A stretch of DNA of 52,542 bases from an uncultured Pirellulaceae bacterium (lineage in GTDB: Bacteria; Planctomycetota; Planctomycetia; Pirellulales; Pirellulaceae), in contig CALCJM010000043.1 in the NCBI GenBank assembly GCA_937967505.1, positions 1 through 52,542 on the forward strand, given 5' to 3'. The position numbers and the translations under genes were made by a program. Below are positions 17,928 to 26,785 of the stretch, in pieces. Numbering within the stretch: the stretch's first letter is position 1; the number at the start of each line of letters is the position of its first letter. Below the pieces are notes generated by a model. It was not told the origin of the DNA. It did not search any database and worked only from the letters and a program-made list of their open reading frames with translations.

Positions 17928-19166
17928 CTACGAGTGAAGCGTTGGCTGAAATTCGGGATAACCAACTTCATGGTGCTCGCTGTAGTCAAGCCCGCGCTGC
18001 TCGTCGGTGGTGCTGCAACGCAGGTTGGTCAGCGCCGAGACCGATTTGAAGGTGACAAATGCTGCCGGGAACGTCCAGAGAAAACAGGCGCCAATGCCGA
18101 TCAACTGCGTCTGAATGCGAGCGAAGTTGCCGATGTCATCGGCAAAGAAGATTCCGGCCGCCAGTGTGCCCCATGCGCCACAAACGCCATGAACGGCAAC
18201 CGCACCAACGGCATCGTCCCACTTCATACTGGTGCAAAGGTTTGTCGCCATGACGCAAACACCACCCGCGATCAAGCCTGTGGTAACAGCGAAGACAGGA
18301 TCCATCGTTGCACAACCGGCCGTGATGCCAACCAGGCCTGACAGACCACCATTGACGGTGTGAGTCATTAGGATTTTGCCGCCAGCGATCAGCTGAACGA
18401 TTACGAATCCCACGACACCAGCAGAACCTGCGAGGTGGGTGTTGAGCATGATTTTGCCGATGGTTTCATCGGCAGAAAGCGTACTACCGGCGTTGAAGCC
18501 AAACCATCCGAACCAGAGGATCAGACCCCCAAAGGCGACCAACGGAAGGTTGTGTCCGCCGATTTCGCGGACCTCACCATTTTCACCGTAACGTCCCAAA
18601 CGTGGCCCCAGCACCATCAAACCCGCCAAAGCACACCAGCCACCGACCGAGTGAACGACGCTGCTACCGGCGAAGTCGATGAAGCCCATCTGATTTAGCC
18701 AGCCATTTTCGTTCCAACACCATGATCCAAACACCGGATAAATCATTCCTGTGATCACCATGGCAGCTACGACATAGGCACTGAAGCGAATGCGTTCGGC
18801 CAAAGCACCAGAAACGATGGTTGCCGCAGTTGCAGCGAACATCATCTGAAACATCAAGACCGAGTATTCCCACGCAGATCCATCGTTGAGGCAAAACAAG
18901 TCGGTGCCCCAGAATCCGTTGGCACTGGTGCCAAACATCAGGCCGTAGCCGACAGCCCAAAAGATCAACGCGCCGAAGCACATGTCGGTGTAGTTTTTCA
19001 TGATCACGTTGATTGAGTTTTTACTTCTAACCATGCCGCTTTCCAGCATCGCGAAACCGGCTTGCATGAAAAAGACGAGTGCGGCGCAGACGGCCACCCA
19101 AAGGACATTCATGTTGGACTGTAGCATTTCCATCAATGCGTCAGGTGTAATTGTTTCAGGGGTCAT
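17928..19166 (-). CDS. amt: Ammonium transporter
   Basis: A 412-residue Amt/MEP/Rh channel for ammonium uptake at the inner membrane, with eleven expected helices. The family signature DFAGSSVVHSVGG (about 164-176) carries the first pore histidine (H172); the second is in AVAVHGVCGAWG (H326). The aromatic gate and the early Asp/Gly region are also present. The N-terminus before the first helix is short, with no obvious signal. PII usually sits next to amt, but here an unrelated 213-residue gene follows at 30 bp. The upstream gap was scanned for a sigma-54 site; nothing with the right GG/GC spacing was seen. Confidence 0.95.
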   Translation of the reverse strand: MTPETITPDALMEMLQSNMNVLWVAVCAALVFFMQAGFAMLESGMVRSKNSINVIMKNYTDMCFGALIFWAVGYGLMFGTSANGFWGTDLFCLNDGSAWEYSVLMFQMMFAATAATIVSGALAERIRFSAYVVAAMVITGMIYPVFGSWCWNENGWLNQMGFIDFAGSSVVHSVGGWCALAGLMVLGPRLGRYGENGEVREIGGHNLPLVAFGGLILWFGWFGFNAGSTLSADETIGKIMLNTHLAGSAGVVGFVIVQLIAGGKILMTHTVNGGLSGLVGITAGCATMDPVFAVTTGLIAGGVCVMATNLCTSMKWDDAVGAVAVHGVCGAWGTLAAGIFFADDIGNFARIQTQLIGIGACFLWTFPAAFVTFKSVSALTNLRCSTTDEQRGLDYSEHHEVGYPEFQPTLHS

Positions 19167-20366
19167 TGTGTGCTCCGGAACCTTGTGTGAAAGAGTAAAT
19201 TGGAAAATCAGGGTTGGTCAATCGTGGGTGTGGATCGGCCTAGCGACAGCATGACGGGCGTGCCGACAAGAGGCTGCGTTGGAACGTGAATGCTCTGCGA
19301 AAACGGCCAGACTTGGAGAAAGCTAGATTTCGGCTTGGGATCACAGAGGCAGTAATTGCCTGAAATTCATCAATGGGTCGCATCGAAACCCGACAGATTC
19401 GGCACTTTCGGCGCAATGGATATTTGCATGAATATAGCACTAAGATTAAATGAAGATTTCATTGGCATTTAATGAAGACCGGGGCGCGCGGCACGTCAAC
19501 CGTTCTCGAACTTCAAGCCGTTCAGGTTCCGCCGCGCATAACGTTTACCGCTTTGGTTAAGTTGACCGCGCGGCGGTCAGAGGATTTGGTAGATGAACTT
19601 CGTTGGAAGACATCCCGATGCACTGAAACTATCAGCCATCTCGGCGAACCTGTCTTCTTGACGAGAGATGCAATCCCCCCCCTGCGATTAAACGTTCAGG
19701 AAAACACAATCCAATTCTGCAACCGCAGTAATTGCAGATTTGATAAACTTCACATTTGGCTCGCTGAGATTAAATGAGATGCTGCTTCTTCGCAATTTGC
19801 CCTCTTCGGTTTTCCAGATCTCTACGTATTCGATGATGTTGTTTTTCAAGCCGAGCTAATGAAGGCGAACGTCAAGGCAAAAAGTTTGAGTGGCGAGCAT
19901 CTCTGAAAAAGCAGTGGGGCCCCATGATAAGCGCGATGTGATCGTCGCTTACGTCAAATACTGGAACAAGCGTGGTCGCCCCACCATCAAACAGTTACTG
20001 GCGTGGCCGGAGCTTGCCAGAACTCCACACCTTGGCGGACATGGTTGTTCGTCGCATTCCCAGATTTTTAAGCAAAAACTTCCCAAATATGGCACGTGTC
20101 AAGATTTGATTCAAAGGACGCTCACTTCGCGGCGGCTAGTCAATCAAGCGTAACGCATCGACAACTTTTGCGATCGATATGTCTATTGGATGCAATGTGA
20201 ATCTGTTGCTCCGATTTTGAGCTTCCAAATGTTTTCGACAGAATGCCGGACTTACGGAATGTTATGCGGCCGTCCTGATATAATCTATAATCATATCTGA
20301 ATACGGGCGAAGCCAACTTTTCCTAGGCTAGGGTCTCCCGCCCATTTTTCTCAAAGTAAGCAACCA
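19167..20366. other. Long gap with degraded coding scraps
   Basis: About 1.2 kb without a convincing intact gene. The first 300 bp is the presumed amt upstream region. A short plus-strand frame at 19472-19777 (101 codons) has no recognisable features and is probably not coding. A transposase-like scrap follows at about 19890-20153. The sequence AGATTAAATGA occurs near 19443 and again near 19768, about 325 bp apart, and could mark the ends of something lost. AT content rises toward 20.2 kb. Confidence 0.4.
19890..20153 (+). pseudogene. Possible IS3-type transposase N-terminal remnant
   Basis: An 87-codon frame whose stretch VIVAYVKYWNKRGRPTIKQL resembles, from memory, the leader of IS3-family integrase-type transposases found in planctomycetes (a V-x-Y-V-x-Y-W pattern followed by a Leu/Trp-rich helix). 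No catalytic DDE residues follow. The tail is out of character, so if related it is a decayed 5' piece. It could equally be a chance frame. Confidence 0.3.
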
Positions 20367-21536
20367 ATGAATATGCCAATAAAAGAACAGCACATTGTTG
20401 ATTGGGTAAATAAAGCAGTGAAAAACTGGCCATTGATGAGTCAGACAGAGCTCCTGAACGAGATAGGGCTCCTAGAAGGAATGAAAAACTTAAAGCAGTT
20501 CTCATATTTCGAAAGACTGGCCCGTTCCCAAGAGGCCAAAGTAAAAATCGCAGAGTACACCCTGCGTCTCCCGTCGTTTGCGGATGTTTTTGCTGCCGAA
20601 GAATCTCAAGGCAGTCTTCCTACAGTGAAGCTTTTTCTTGAAAGCGGCTCAACGCTCGCGTATGTCATCGGGCTACTTGCGAAAACGGCTTCAATTTCCA
20701 AACGACCATTGAGATTTGATGTTCTAACCAACAACTATTTTGGCATGACTGGTTTGGCGGGGTTAGTGGCGAACGTTGATCTTCTCCCCGGTTCATTTGA
20801 TTCAACGTTCTTCGCCTTTTTGTCGTTTGCCGAAAGCCTCCCCGACTTCAATCAAAATCCAGAAATCCCGATTCGTGAATCGACACAGTTTCAGCAAATA
20901 CAAAACCAGATAATGCACACGGATCATGTTTTTACAAGCTGCACTCATTTTAGCCTTCTGGGTGGGCCATTAGACACCAGCCGCGCAAACGCGATCACTA
21001 AAAGAGCTATCTTTCAAGGTGTAGCATCGTGGCGTCATCGAAAAGAAAGATCCTCTTACGTCTTGGCACATGTCGATAAAATAGTCCCTCTGACAAAGGA
21101 GCTTAGAACAGTCAACAACTCCATAGAGTCTTTTGATTCGGCCTACGCCGTGTTCGCGCCAATATGTCGCGGTTGGCCAGACAAGTCAATTGGGCTGTCA
21201 GATTTGGACAAATTTGAAAATGCAAGCTGGCTTGAGCAGATGATTGATTCGAAGGGAGAGAAAGTAATCGCAGACTACTTGAGAAAAATCACGCGCGCTT
21301 ATGAAAGTTCGACAACAATTAACTACAACCTAACTTGGTTAGAAGCTGCAAGACATACTGATCTGTTGATTGGCATTCCGCCCAGAGGCAGCCAAGAGTA
21401 CATCAACGCTTTGGTGCAGGAAATTAAATTCACTAACCAACTATTGCTCAATTGGGAAATCCCAATGAAATTCTCTGCCAAACTGTCGGCAAGCAAGGAA
21501 GTGGTCAGAGTTTTCGCCAACACAAAACCAACTTGA
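20367..21536 (+). CDS. Unknown protein resembling the DeoR effector-domain (ISOCOT) fold
   Basis: A 389-residue soluble protein that I cannot place in a named family. Two blocks recall the sugar-phosphate sensor domain of DeoR-type regulators. VKLFLESGSTLAYVIGLLAK (about 87-106) matches the LDSGSTT phosphate-binding strand-loop. ANAITKRAIFQGV followed by SSYVLAHVDKIV matches the late KRAM...ILLADSSKF segment. The first 75 residues are helical and could be a degenerate winged helix, but no clear DNA-binding motif is seen. Base composition looks more AT-rich than its neighbours, and it sits between scraps of mobile DNA, suggesting acquisition. Starts at MNMPIKEQ; a start at the second Met (20373) is equally possible. 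Confidence 0.7.
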   Translation: MNMPIKEQHIVDWVNKAVKNWPLMSQTELLNEIGLLEGMKNLKQFSYFERLARSQEAKVKIAEYTLRLPSFADVFAAEESQGSLPTVKLFLESGSTLAYVIGLLAKTASISKRPLRFDVLTNNYFGMTGLAGLVANVDLLPGSFDSTFFAFLSFAESLPDFNQNPEIPIRESTQFQQIQNQIMHTDHVFTSCTHFSLLGGPLDTSRANAITKRAIFQGVASWRHRKERSSYVLAHVDKIVPLTKELRTVNNSIESFDSAYAVFAPICRGWPDKSIGLSDLDKFENASWLEQMIDSKGEKVIADYLRKITRAYESSTTINYNLTWLEAARHTDLLIGIPPRGSQEYINALVQEIKFTNQLLLNWEIPMKFSAKLSASKEVVRVFANTKPT

Positions 21537-21786
21537 TCCATTGCTGTCGGGATAACTGTAAAACAGCGGCTCAGCCGGTAAAACTTTCACATCTGCAAAA
21601 AGGGGCGGTAGTGAAGTTGATGAAAAATAGGCTTGGGCAGCAGAACCATAACTCAGATCACGCCGACGCATGCCTCAAAATGCACACCCAAAAGTAGGCT
21701 GAGACATTTTTTGTGTCCTGTCTGATTTGAAGCTACGTGACAAATATAAATATTTAAGTCTTTTCTGTTTGTCAGAGAGCCCAACA

Positions 21787-22842
21787 ATGCGCCACACGTG
21801 GACATCCGCCCTTCTCGGGCTCGTCGCCTTTTCAGCCCCCATTATCGCCGTGGAGAATCAGGCCTTTTGCCAGCGAGGCTCCCGCAGTGGCGGATGGGAT
21901 TTCGTCGCCAAAAAGTACGATGCGAACAATGACGGCAAAGTCACCGTCAAAGAGTACACTCGCGGTGCAGATGCCTTCAAAGCTCTCGACAAAAACAGCG
22001 ATGGCTCGATCACGCAAGACGACTGGTCCGGAGCCCGCCGCGGCCAGCGGGATCGCGGCACCGCGCCGCAAGTCGGCCAGATCGCTCCCGACTTTAATCT
22101 CTCCCATGTCTCGGACGCCAACAAGCAAGCCACCCTCTCCAGCTTTGCGGGAAAGAAACCGGTCGCACTGATCTTTGGCAGTTGTACCTGACCTCCGTTC
22201 GTCCGTTCAGTTGGTCAGCTGAAAGAAATGCACAAGCAATACGGTAGCGACGTTCAGTTCTACTTCATCTACACCCGCGAAGCCCACGCTGCCGATAGTG
22301 ATCGCCCCACACCTATCGCCACCGTCGAACAACCGGTCTCCACGGAAGAACGCCGCCAGGTCGCCGTCGATTTCGTGCAGCAGAACGAACTTCAGATCCC
22401 CGCCCTGCTCGACAACATCGACGACAAAACCTCCAACGACTACGCGTCGCTCCCTGACCGTCTATTCCTGATCGGCAAGGACGGCAAGGTCGTCCTCGCT
22501 GGACAACCCGGGCCGTTTGGTTTCGATCCGGATTTACTCGAAAAAGCCATCCTCAACGAACTCGCTGTCAAGGCACCACTAGATATCACCGCATCTCAAA
22601 ATACCGCCCCGCGCGGTCGAGGAGGCCGGGAAGGTCGTCAAGGCTCAGGCCCGAACATGCGGTGGATGCTTGAGCGGATGAAGAATATGCCGATCATGCA
22701 GGCGCTCGACACCAACGGCGACGGTCAAATTTCACCTGAGGAAATCCAAGCCGCACCCGAATCATTGAAGACTCTCGACAAAGACGACGATGGCAAAATC
22801 TCCCGCGAGGAATTCATGCCCACTCGCAGGGCACGCCGCTAG
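21787..22842 (+). CDS. Probable selenoprotein: EF-hand / deiodinase-like thioredoxin-fold protein
   Basis: Read through an in-frame TGA at 22189-22191, this is one 351-residue exported protein. Residues 1-29 are a signal peptide. EF-hand loops lie at 45-56 (DANNDGKVTVKE) and 68-79 (DKNSDGSITQDD). A redoxin domain begins VGQIAPDFNLSHV (96-108) and has its active site at FGSCT-U135-PPF, matching the FGSxTUPPF motif of iodothyronine deiodinase and its bacterial relatives. The family block YTREAH (162-167) follows. Two more EF-hands are at 308-319 and 331-342. A SECIS-like hairpin follows the TGA. If selenocysteine is not inserted, the product ends at residue 134 before the catalytic residue. The ATG at 21787 is chosen over a TTG 60 bp earlier because it starts the signal peptide. 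Likely a periplasmic thiol/selenol redox enzyme; substrate unknown. Confidence 0.88.
22189..22223 (+). promoter_or_regulatory. Candidate bacterial SECIS element with UGA(Sec) codon
   Basis: The TGA at 22189-22191 is followed after 14 nt by TTCAGTT (22206-22212), the tetraloop GGTC (22213-22216) and AGCTGAA (22217-22223). This makes a 7-bp stem including one G-U pair. The loop begins 21 nt past the TGA, inside the usual 16-37 nt window for bacterial SECIS elements, and GGUC matches the loop bases read by SelB in the E. coli fdhF element. Confidence 0.7.
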
Positions 22843-23371
22843 TCAAAGCGAAAACACTCCCCCTCTCCCCATGCACACAGTCATATAAGGTGTCAGAAGC
22901 CTAATTGGCATCTCAGGCAATGTTCGGCGACAATTAGATTTCCGTAAGAGGAATCCGAATAGAGATGCTATTGGGTTGAAGCCCGGGAAGCTTTTGACTT
23001 CTTTGCTGTCTCGATGCGGTAGCTTAGTACGTTGAGTTCTACGATCACACTGTGGTGCACCAAGCGGTCGATCGCTACGGCAGTCGTCATCGCGTCCTTG
23101 AGGATCTGATCCCACTTGCGGAATGCCAAGTTGCTCGTCAGCAACATGCATTTCGTCAAGCTAATATGTCTCCGAGGACTGCTAACGGATTGGCAAGAAG
23201 GGTTCTTTATTCGCAACTTTCACCGCGATGGAAAGCCAGCCGTATTTTTCGCAATGGAATCCCGCAGCCACCGACATTGTCTCGGCGTCGACGAGAAATT
23301 TTGGGCAACCATACAACCGGCGATTGAGCGCTGCCAATCCCGTCGACCATCCTGACGGCAGGCGAGCAAAT
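22843..23371. other. Gap with decayed mobile-element sequence
   Basis: After the selenoprotein stop codon there are about 530 bp with no intact gene. The middle holds an IstB remnant on the minus strand (own entry). The flanks on both sides are open in short frames only and show no other recognisable features. Confidence 0.5.
22968..23150 (-). pseudogene. IstB-type (IS21 helper ATPase) C-terminal remnant
   Basis: On the minus strand the frame reads LLTSNLAFRKWDQILKD, then MTTAVAIDRLVHHSVIVELN and SYRIETAKK, the familiar end of the AAA+ helper protein of IS21-family elements (normally TTNLAF.EW...DRL.H....I...G.SYR). The Walker A and B parts are missing, so only about the last 60 codons survive. 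No IstA gene or inverted repeats were found nearby. Confidence 0.75.
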
Positions 23372-23746
23372 TTAACCGGCGATTGGCTGGGGAGAATTTT
23401 CAGGCAAGTACATTTCCTCGTAGATTCGACAATCCCACAAGGGGCGCATGTCAGTAACACAGTACAACGGAAGTTGTTGCGATTTAGCAATCTCGATTGC
23501 TTTCGAGATTGCGTCGTCGACGTTATCTGGAAAATGAGCTTCAATGCATTCTGTTTCATTGAAACATTCACTAAATTCACGGTTCGTAACAACCTCGGAT
23601 AAAGTCGTACCAAGAGATTCTTCTTTGTAGTTCGCAAAAGCGATCTGCCATTGAGGTGCATCTCCATCAGAGACAATCAAACCGACTAAAACTACTCGAG
23701 GGTGCGAACAATTGGAGGTTTTTGCTCGTGACATTGGGGTAGCCAT
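23372..23746 (-). CDS. Hypothetical protein, 124 aa
   Basis: I do not recognise this protein. It is acidic, with no signal peptide or membrane helix. It has a plausible alpha/beta pattern: strands VVLVGLIVSDG and WQIAFANYKEE, then helix DDAISKAIEIAKSQ and strand PLYCVTDMRP. It lies among IS remnants, with no close partner; the next gene in the same direction is 39 bp upstream. Probably a real but accessory gene. Confidence 0.5.
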   Translation of the reverse strand: MATPMSRAKTSNCSHPRVVLVGLIVSDGDAPQWQIAFANYKEESLGTTLSEVVTNREFSECFNETECIEAHFPDNVDDAISKAIEIAKSQQLPLYCVTDMRPLWDCRIYEEMYLPENSPQPIAG

Positions 23747-23785
23747 TTAAATGTGAAAGCGGAATAACGAATATTCAAGCCCTGA

Positions 23786-24118
23786 TTATCTGACGTGTTT
23801 TCTGCGTGCCTTCGGACGCAAGCCATCGAAGCGAACGAGTTTGCCGAAAGCCAGGACGAAAGCGAGGCCAGCAAAACCGCCAAGTAATGCACATCGGGCA
23901 ATCTCAAATAAACTCGAAACCGCCGGCAGAAACGCGTGGTTCCCAACTACGATCGGAATCAAGGTGACGACGAAAGCAATTCGCACGGGAACTGCAATCT
24001 CTAAACCAAGCTGCTGCCCACAATCTTCGCAAGGGTGCGGGAAAACAAAGGACGTTCGGTTTCGGCGCTGCCCGCACTCTGGACAGCACGTGACGCGCGG
24101 CTTCTTTGGGCTGCCCAT
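23786..24118 (-). CDS. Small zinc-ribbon membrane protein
   Basis: A 110-residue protein starting MGSPKKPRVTCCPECG. Cys pairs CPECG and, about 17 residues on, CEDCG form a four-Cys zinc ribbon in the first 40 residues. Two hydrophobic helices follow (about 45-63 and 75-98), then a very basic tail. An ATG 72 bases upstream gives a longer frame, but the ribbon-first start is more natural. Function unknown; such proteins are common small membrane proteins. Possibly transcribed with the 124-residue gene downstream. Confidence 0.6.
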   Translation of the reverse strand: MGSPKKPRVTCCPECGQRRNRTSFVFPHPCEDCGQQLGLEIAVPVRIAFVVTLIPIVVGNHAFLPAVSSLFEIARCALLGGFAGLAFVLAFGKLVRFDGLRPKARRKHVR

Positions 24119-24212
24119 GTATGGGTTCTCTCTGTTGTTCAGTCTAAGGTCAAAAACTCGGAGTGCTTCCACCGAATAACTTCGGTCCATTTCGAGTTAT
24201 GGGAACTGCGGG

Positions 24213-24262
24213 TTCACGACTCGGAGAGTCGTGTTACGTAACTCGACTCTCCAAGTCGTGAA
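24213..24262. repeat. BIME-like palindrome, copy 1
   Basis: A 50-bp near-perfect palindrome centred on GTTACGTAAC, with arms ACGACTCGGAGAGTCG and CGACTCTCCAAGTCGT. Each arm is itself a small hairpin (CGACTC-GGA-GAGTCG), so the unit is two REPs head to head. It lies 23 bp beyond the stop codon of the HEAT-like gene and may also act as its transcription end. Confidence 0.9.
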
Positions 24263-24285
24263 TTGGCCGCAAGATTGGCCACAAA

Positions 24286-26637
24286 TCAGTTCTTCCATTC
24301 ATCGCTTTTTGGCTTTGCGTCAGAACTCTCAGGGCCACTCTCAACGCCACCGCTTTTAATCAACGCGATTGATTTCTTCGCGATCGTTATCGTTTCATTA
24401 TCGCTGCTCTCCAATTCCGCTTCAAGAATCGGCAATGCCTTTGGGGCCGACTTTCCTCGAGTTCCCAGAAATGAAACCGCATAGTTGCGCGGCGAAACAT
24501 GCTGTCTAGTGTTTTCGTTGTCAAACAAATAGGCGTCGAATCGTCCGTCCTTTCCCCAATTACGATCCTTTAACAACTCCACTAACAGATCGACGAATTG
24601 GTCTGCTTTAAGTAAGTTCGACAACTGATCAATGGCAATGCCCACGTCATCGGGGTCAATGGAGCGAGTCAGTTCAACCATCGCGCGAAGGGGCAGATCA
24701 TTTTCAGGATCCGCCTTCGCCAGAGATTCGATTAAAAACAACTTGGTCTCCCACTGAATGTTTGGTTCTTGGATTGCTGAGGTCAACCTTTCTTTCGCAA
24801 GCTCAGGAGCCATGGTTAGCAACGAGATTGAATAGTCGGCCACCCAATCATCAGCATCTTTGGAAGCAGATACTAACGCTGGAACGAGCATTGATTTGAA
24901 TTCGCCAAACCAATTCCTGACCGTTTGCTCACTAGTCGTCCCTACGTCCAGATGAACCAAAAGTATCGTAATCGCAAGTTCTTTTTGCCGGGAGTTTCCC
25001 CTTTCAAGCTTTTCTGCTAACTGAGCTGCGAGTTCCTGATCCCAACGCGAAATGTCCTTTGAGATTTTGACCGACCCCAGCTCGACCCGGTTGGTTGAAA
25101 ACACGTCAAAATAGTTGTCTTGACCAAGGAATCTCGATTTGAATTTCTCCGGACTGGCTGGAGGGCATTGCGCTGCCAGATCGAACAAATAGTTGATCGC
25201 CGCTTGTTGATGCCGCTCGCCAGCGATACTCAAAATACACTTACCGACAAACCCGAGCCGCGAGCGATCGAATTCGTTTTCGGTTGTCGCGTACCAGTTT
25301 TTCATGGAAAGCAGAATGAACTGATCTGAGCTCGCTTTATCTCGAAGGGCGCTGATCGCATCCAATGACTTTGAATACATCAGCATGTCTTTGGTGCTCA
25401 CCGTTTCGTCGTTGCTGGGCTGTGCGGCCCCGGCCCAGTATTTTTTTAACCACCAATCAATTGAGTGCCCGTCGTAGGTTGGCAAACGACTGGGCTGAGT
25501 CAGTCCTTTAGCTGATGTTGAATGAGTCGATGGTTCCACGGCAGGCGAGAGAGAACCGTCGCCCGAATCGGTATCCGCAGGCTCGTCGCGCAGTGGTTGA
25601 GGCTCGTTGAAACCTACCAAGTTTGCGATTTCCCAGCTGCCATTGACGCGTCGCAGCTCGATGCGATTTGGCTCAACTCGATGCGGCTTCAAGCGATCGC
25701 TCAGCAAGGCAATTGCGACGTCCCCATCAACCGATTCCAATTTCCATTCAAAGTTGGCCATCTCCGTTGCAATATCGGGCGTTGGCTCGCCACTCAGTTT
25801 TTCCAGAAGCTCATTACATCCGACCACAAACTTTCGTGGAGATTTCAAGATACCCAGCGCGGCGGTCACTTGATTGAGGTTGAAATCGGGTAGCGAAGGA
25901 TCCCGTGGAGACCCTTTCTGCTCAAACAAGAATGACGCCTGTTCCGTTTGGAATTGAACCAAACGGTCGTAAGCTGCGACCGCCAACGGCGGCGGATTCT
26001 TGCGCTTCGATGCCTCAAGGAAATCCAAAATCTCTTTTAATTGCTCTGGATTATTAAAGGTAAGTCCGCCGGGGTATTGCTCGGAGCGCATCGCCATCCC
26101 AACCATCTGAGTAGCACTTATCAACATCGCTGCGGCCAATGAGTCAACGCACCGATCAGACAATAGCTCGACGTAGTCTGCGAAATTCTCACACTCGACC
26201 AAACGATCCAGTAAATCACCCGGCGTGCTGAAACGAGTTGTAGCTGACAGCGTCGTCAAACGTGACGCAAACTCTTGCTCCACCAACTGATCAACAATCT
26301 TTCGGCTGTGCTTGAGTTTGCTTTCGACGGTATCCAGCCTCAGCCGCGCCGCTTCAATGCGATGTTGACGAAGCTGCAGGTCGAACTCGATCATTTCTGC
26401 CAACGCAGCCTGACACTTGTTACGTAGCAGCCGAAGTTGTGGCTCGTCGATGTCGCCGGCTAAAGCTGCTTCTTGATAGTTCCGCAGCAATGTGTTGCAG
26501 CGTTCGTTGCAGTCGTCATACTGCTGCTGCAAAGTGCCTTGAGGTTCAGGCTCGTCCGCGGCCAACGCGTTTGAACCTGCCAACAAGATGCAGATGACTG
26601 TTGAAATGAAGATAAGACAAAGGTTTGCTATTCGCAT
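24286..26637 (-). CDS. Secreted coiled-coil / HEAT-repeat-like protein
   Basis: A 783-residue exported protein. The signal peptide begins MRIANLCLIFISTVICILLA and is cut near ALAAD. Residues about 25-130 are strongly helical with coiled-coil character (QLRLLRNKCQAALAEMIEFD). A central segment has an NTF2/lumazine-like ending, RVNGSWEIANLVGF, also seen in the large protein near 33.8 kb. The C-terminal 300 residues form HEAT-like helix pairs (LVPALVSASKDADDWVADYS; IAIDQLSNLL). The start was moved to the signal-peptide ATG, 96 bases in from the longest frame. It lies downstream of the broken kinase and may have been its partner. Role unknown. Confidence 0.75.
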   Translation of the reverse strand: MRIANLCLIFISTVICILLAGSNALAADEPEPQGTLQQQYDDCNERCNTLLRNYQEAALAGDIDEPQLRLLRNKCQAALAEMIEFDLQLRQHRIEAARLRLDTVESKLKHSRKIVDQLVEQEFASRLTTLSATTRFSTPGDLLDRLVECENFADYVELLSDRCVDSLAAAMLISATQMVGMAMRSEQYPGGLTFNNPEQLKEILDFLEASKRKNPPPLAVAAYDRLVQFQTEQASFLFEQKGSPRDPSLPDFNLNQVTAALGILKSPRKFVVGCNELLEKLSGEPTPDIATEMANFEWKLESVDGDVAIALLSDRLKPHRVEPNRIELRRVNGSWEIANLVGFNEPQPLRDEPADTDSGDGSLSPAVEPSTHSTSAKGLTQPSRLPTYDGHSIDWWLKKYWAGAAQPSNDETVSTKDMLMYSKSLDAISALRDKASSDQFILLSMKNWYATTENEFDRSRLGFVGKCILSIAGERHQQAAINYLFDLAAQCPPASPEKFKSRFLGQDNYFDVFSTNRVELGSVKISKDISRWDQELAAQLAEKLERGNSRQKELAITILLVHLDVGTTSEQTVRNWFGEFKSMLVPALVSASKDADDWVADYSISLLTMAPELAKERLTSAIQEPNIQWETKLFLIESLAKADPENDLPLRAMVELTRSIDPDDVGIAIDQLSNLLKADQFVDLLVELLKDRNWGKDGRFDAYLFDNENTRQHVSPRNYAVSFLGTRGKSAPKALPILEAELESSDNETITIAKKSIALIKSGGVESGPESSDAKPKSDEWKN

Positions 26638-26734
26638 GTTCGTTCCTTGGTTTTTCTGTTTAAGAAAGTTCGCTGGAGCACGAGAGTATTTCAAACAAAG
26701 TAGCACCCCTCTCCGAGTCGTTCGACACAGCAAT

Positions 26735-26783
26735 CCACGGCTCGGAGAGTCGTGTTACGTTGCTCGACTCTCCGAGTCGAGAC
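26735..26783. repeat. BIME-like palindrome, copy 2 (diverged)
   Basis: The core CTCGGAGAGTCG...CGACTCTCCGAG at 26741-26776 matches the other copies, with centre GTTACGTTGC instead of the perfect palindrome. A further half-unit, CTCTCCGAGTCG, is at 26709-26720. It lies between the secreted HEAT-like gene and the RAYT remnant that ends the kinase reading frame. Confidence 0.8.
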
Positions 26784-26785
26784 TA

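Noticed and set aside
19240..19440. A 66-codon Arg/Ser/Cys-rich frame upstream of amt
   Set aside because: Composition is non-protein-like and it lies in the amt leader.
19167..19470. Sigma-54 promoter for amt
   Set aside because: A GGCACG string at about 19260 exists, but the GG-to-GC spacing does not fit.
22189..22191. The TGA as an ordinary stop, leaving two separate proteins
   Set aside because: The stop falls exactly on the catalytic residue of a conserved motif, the downstream half continues the same domain in frame, and a SECIS-like hairpin follows.
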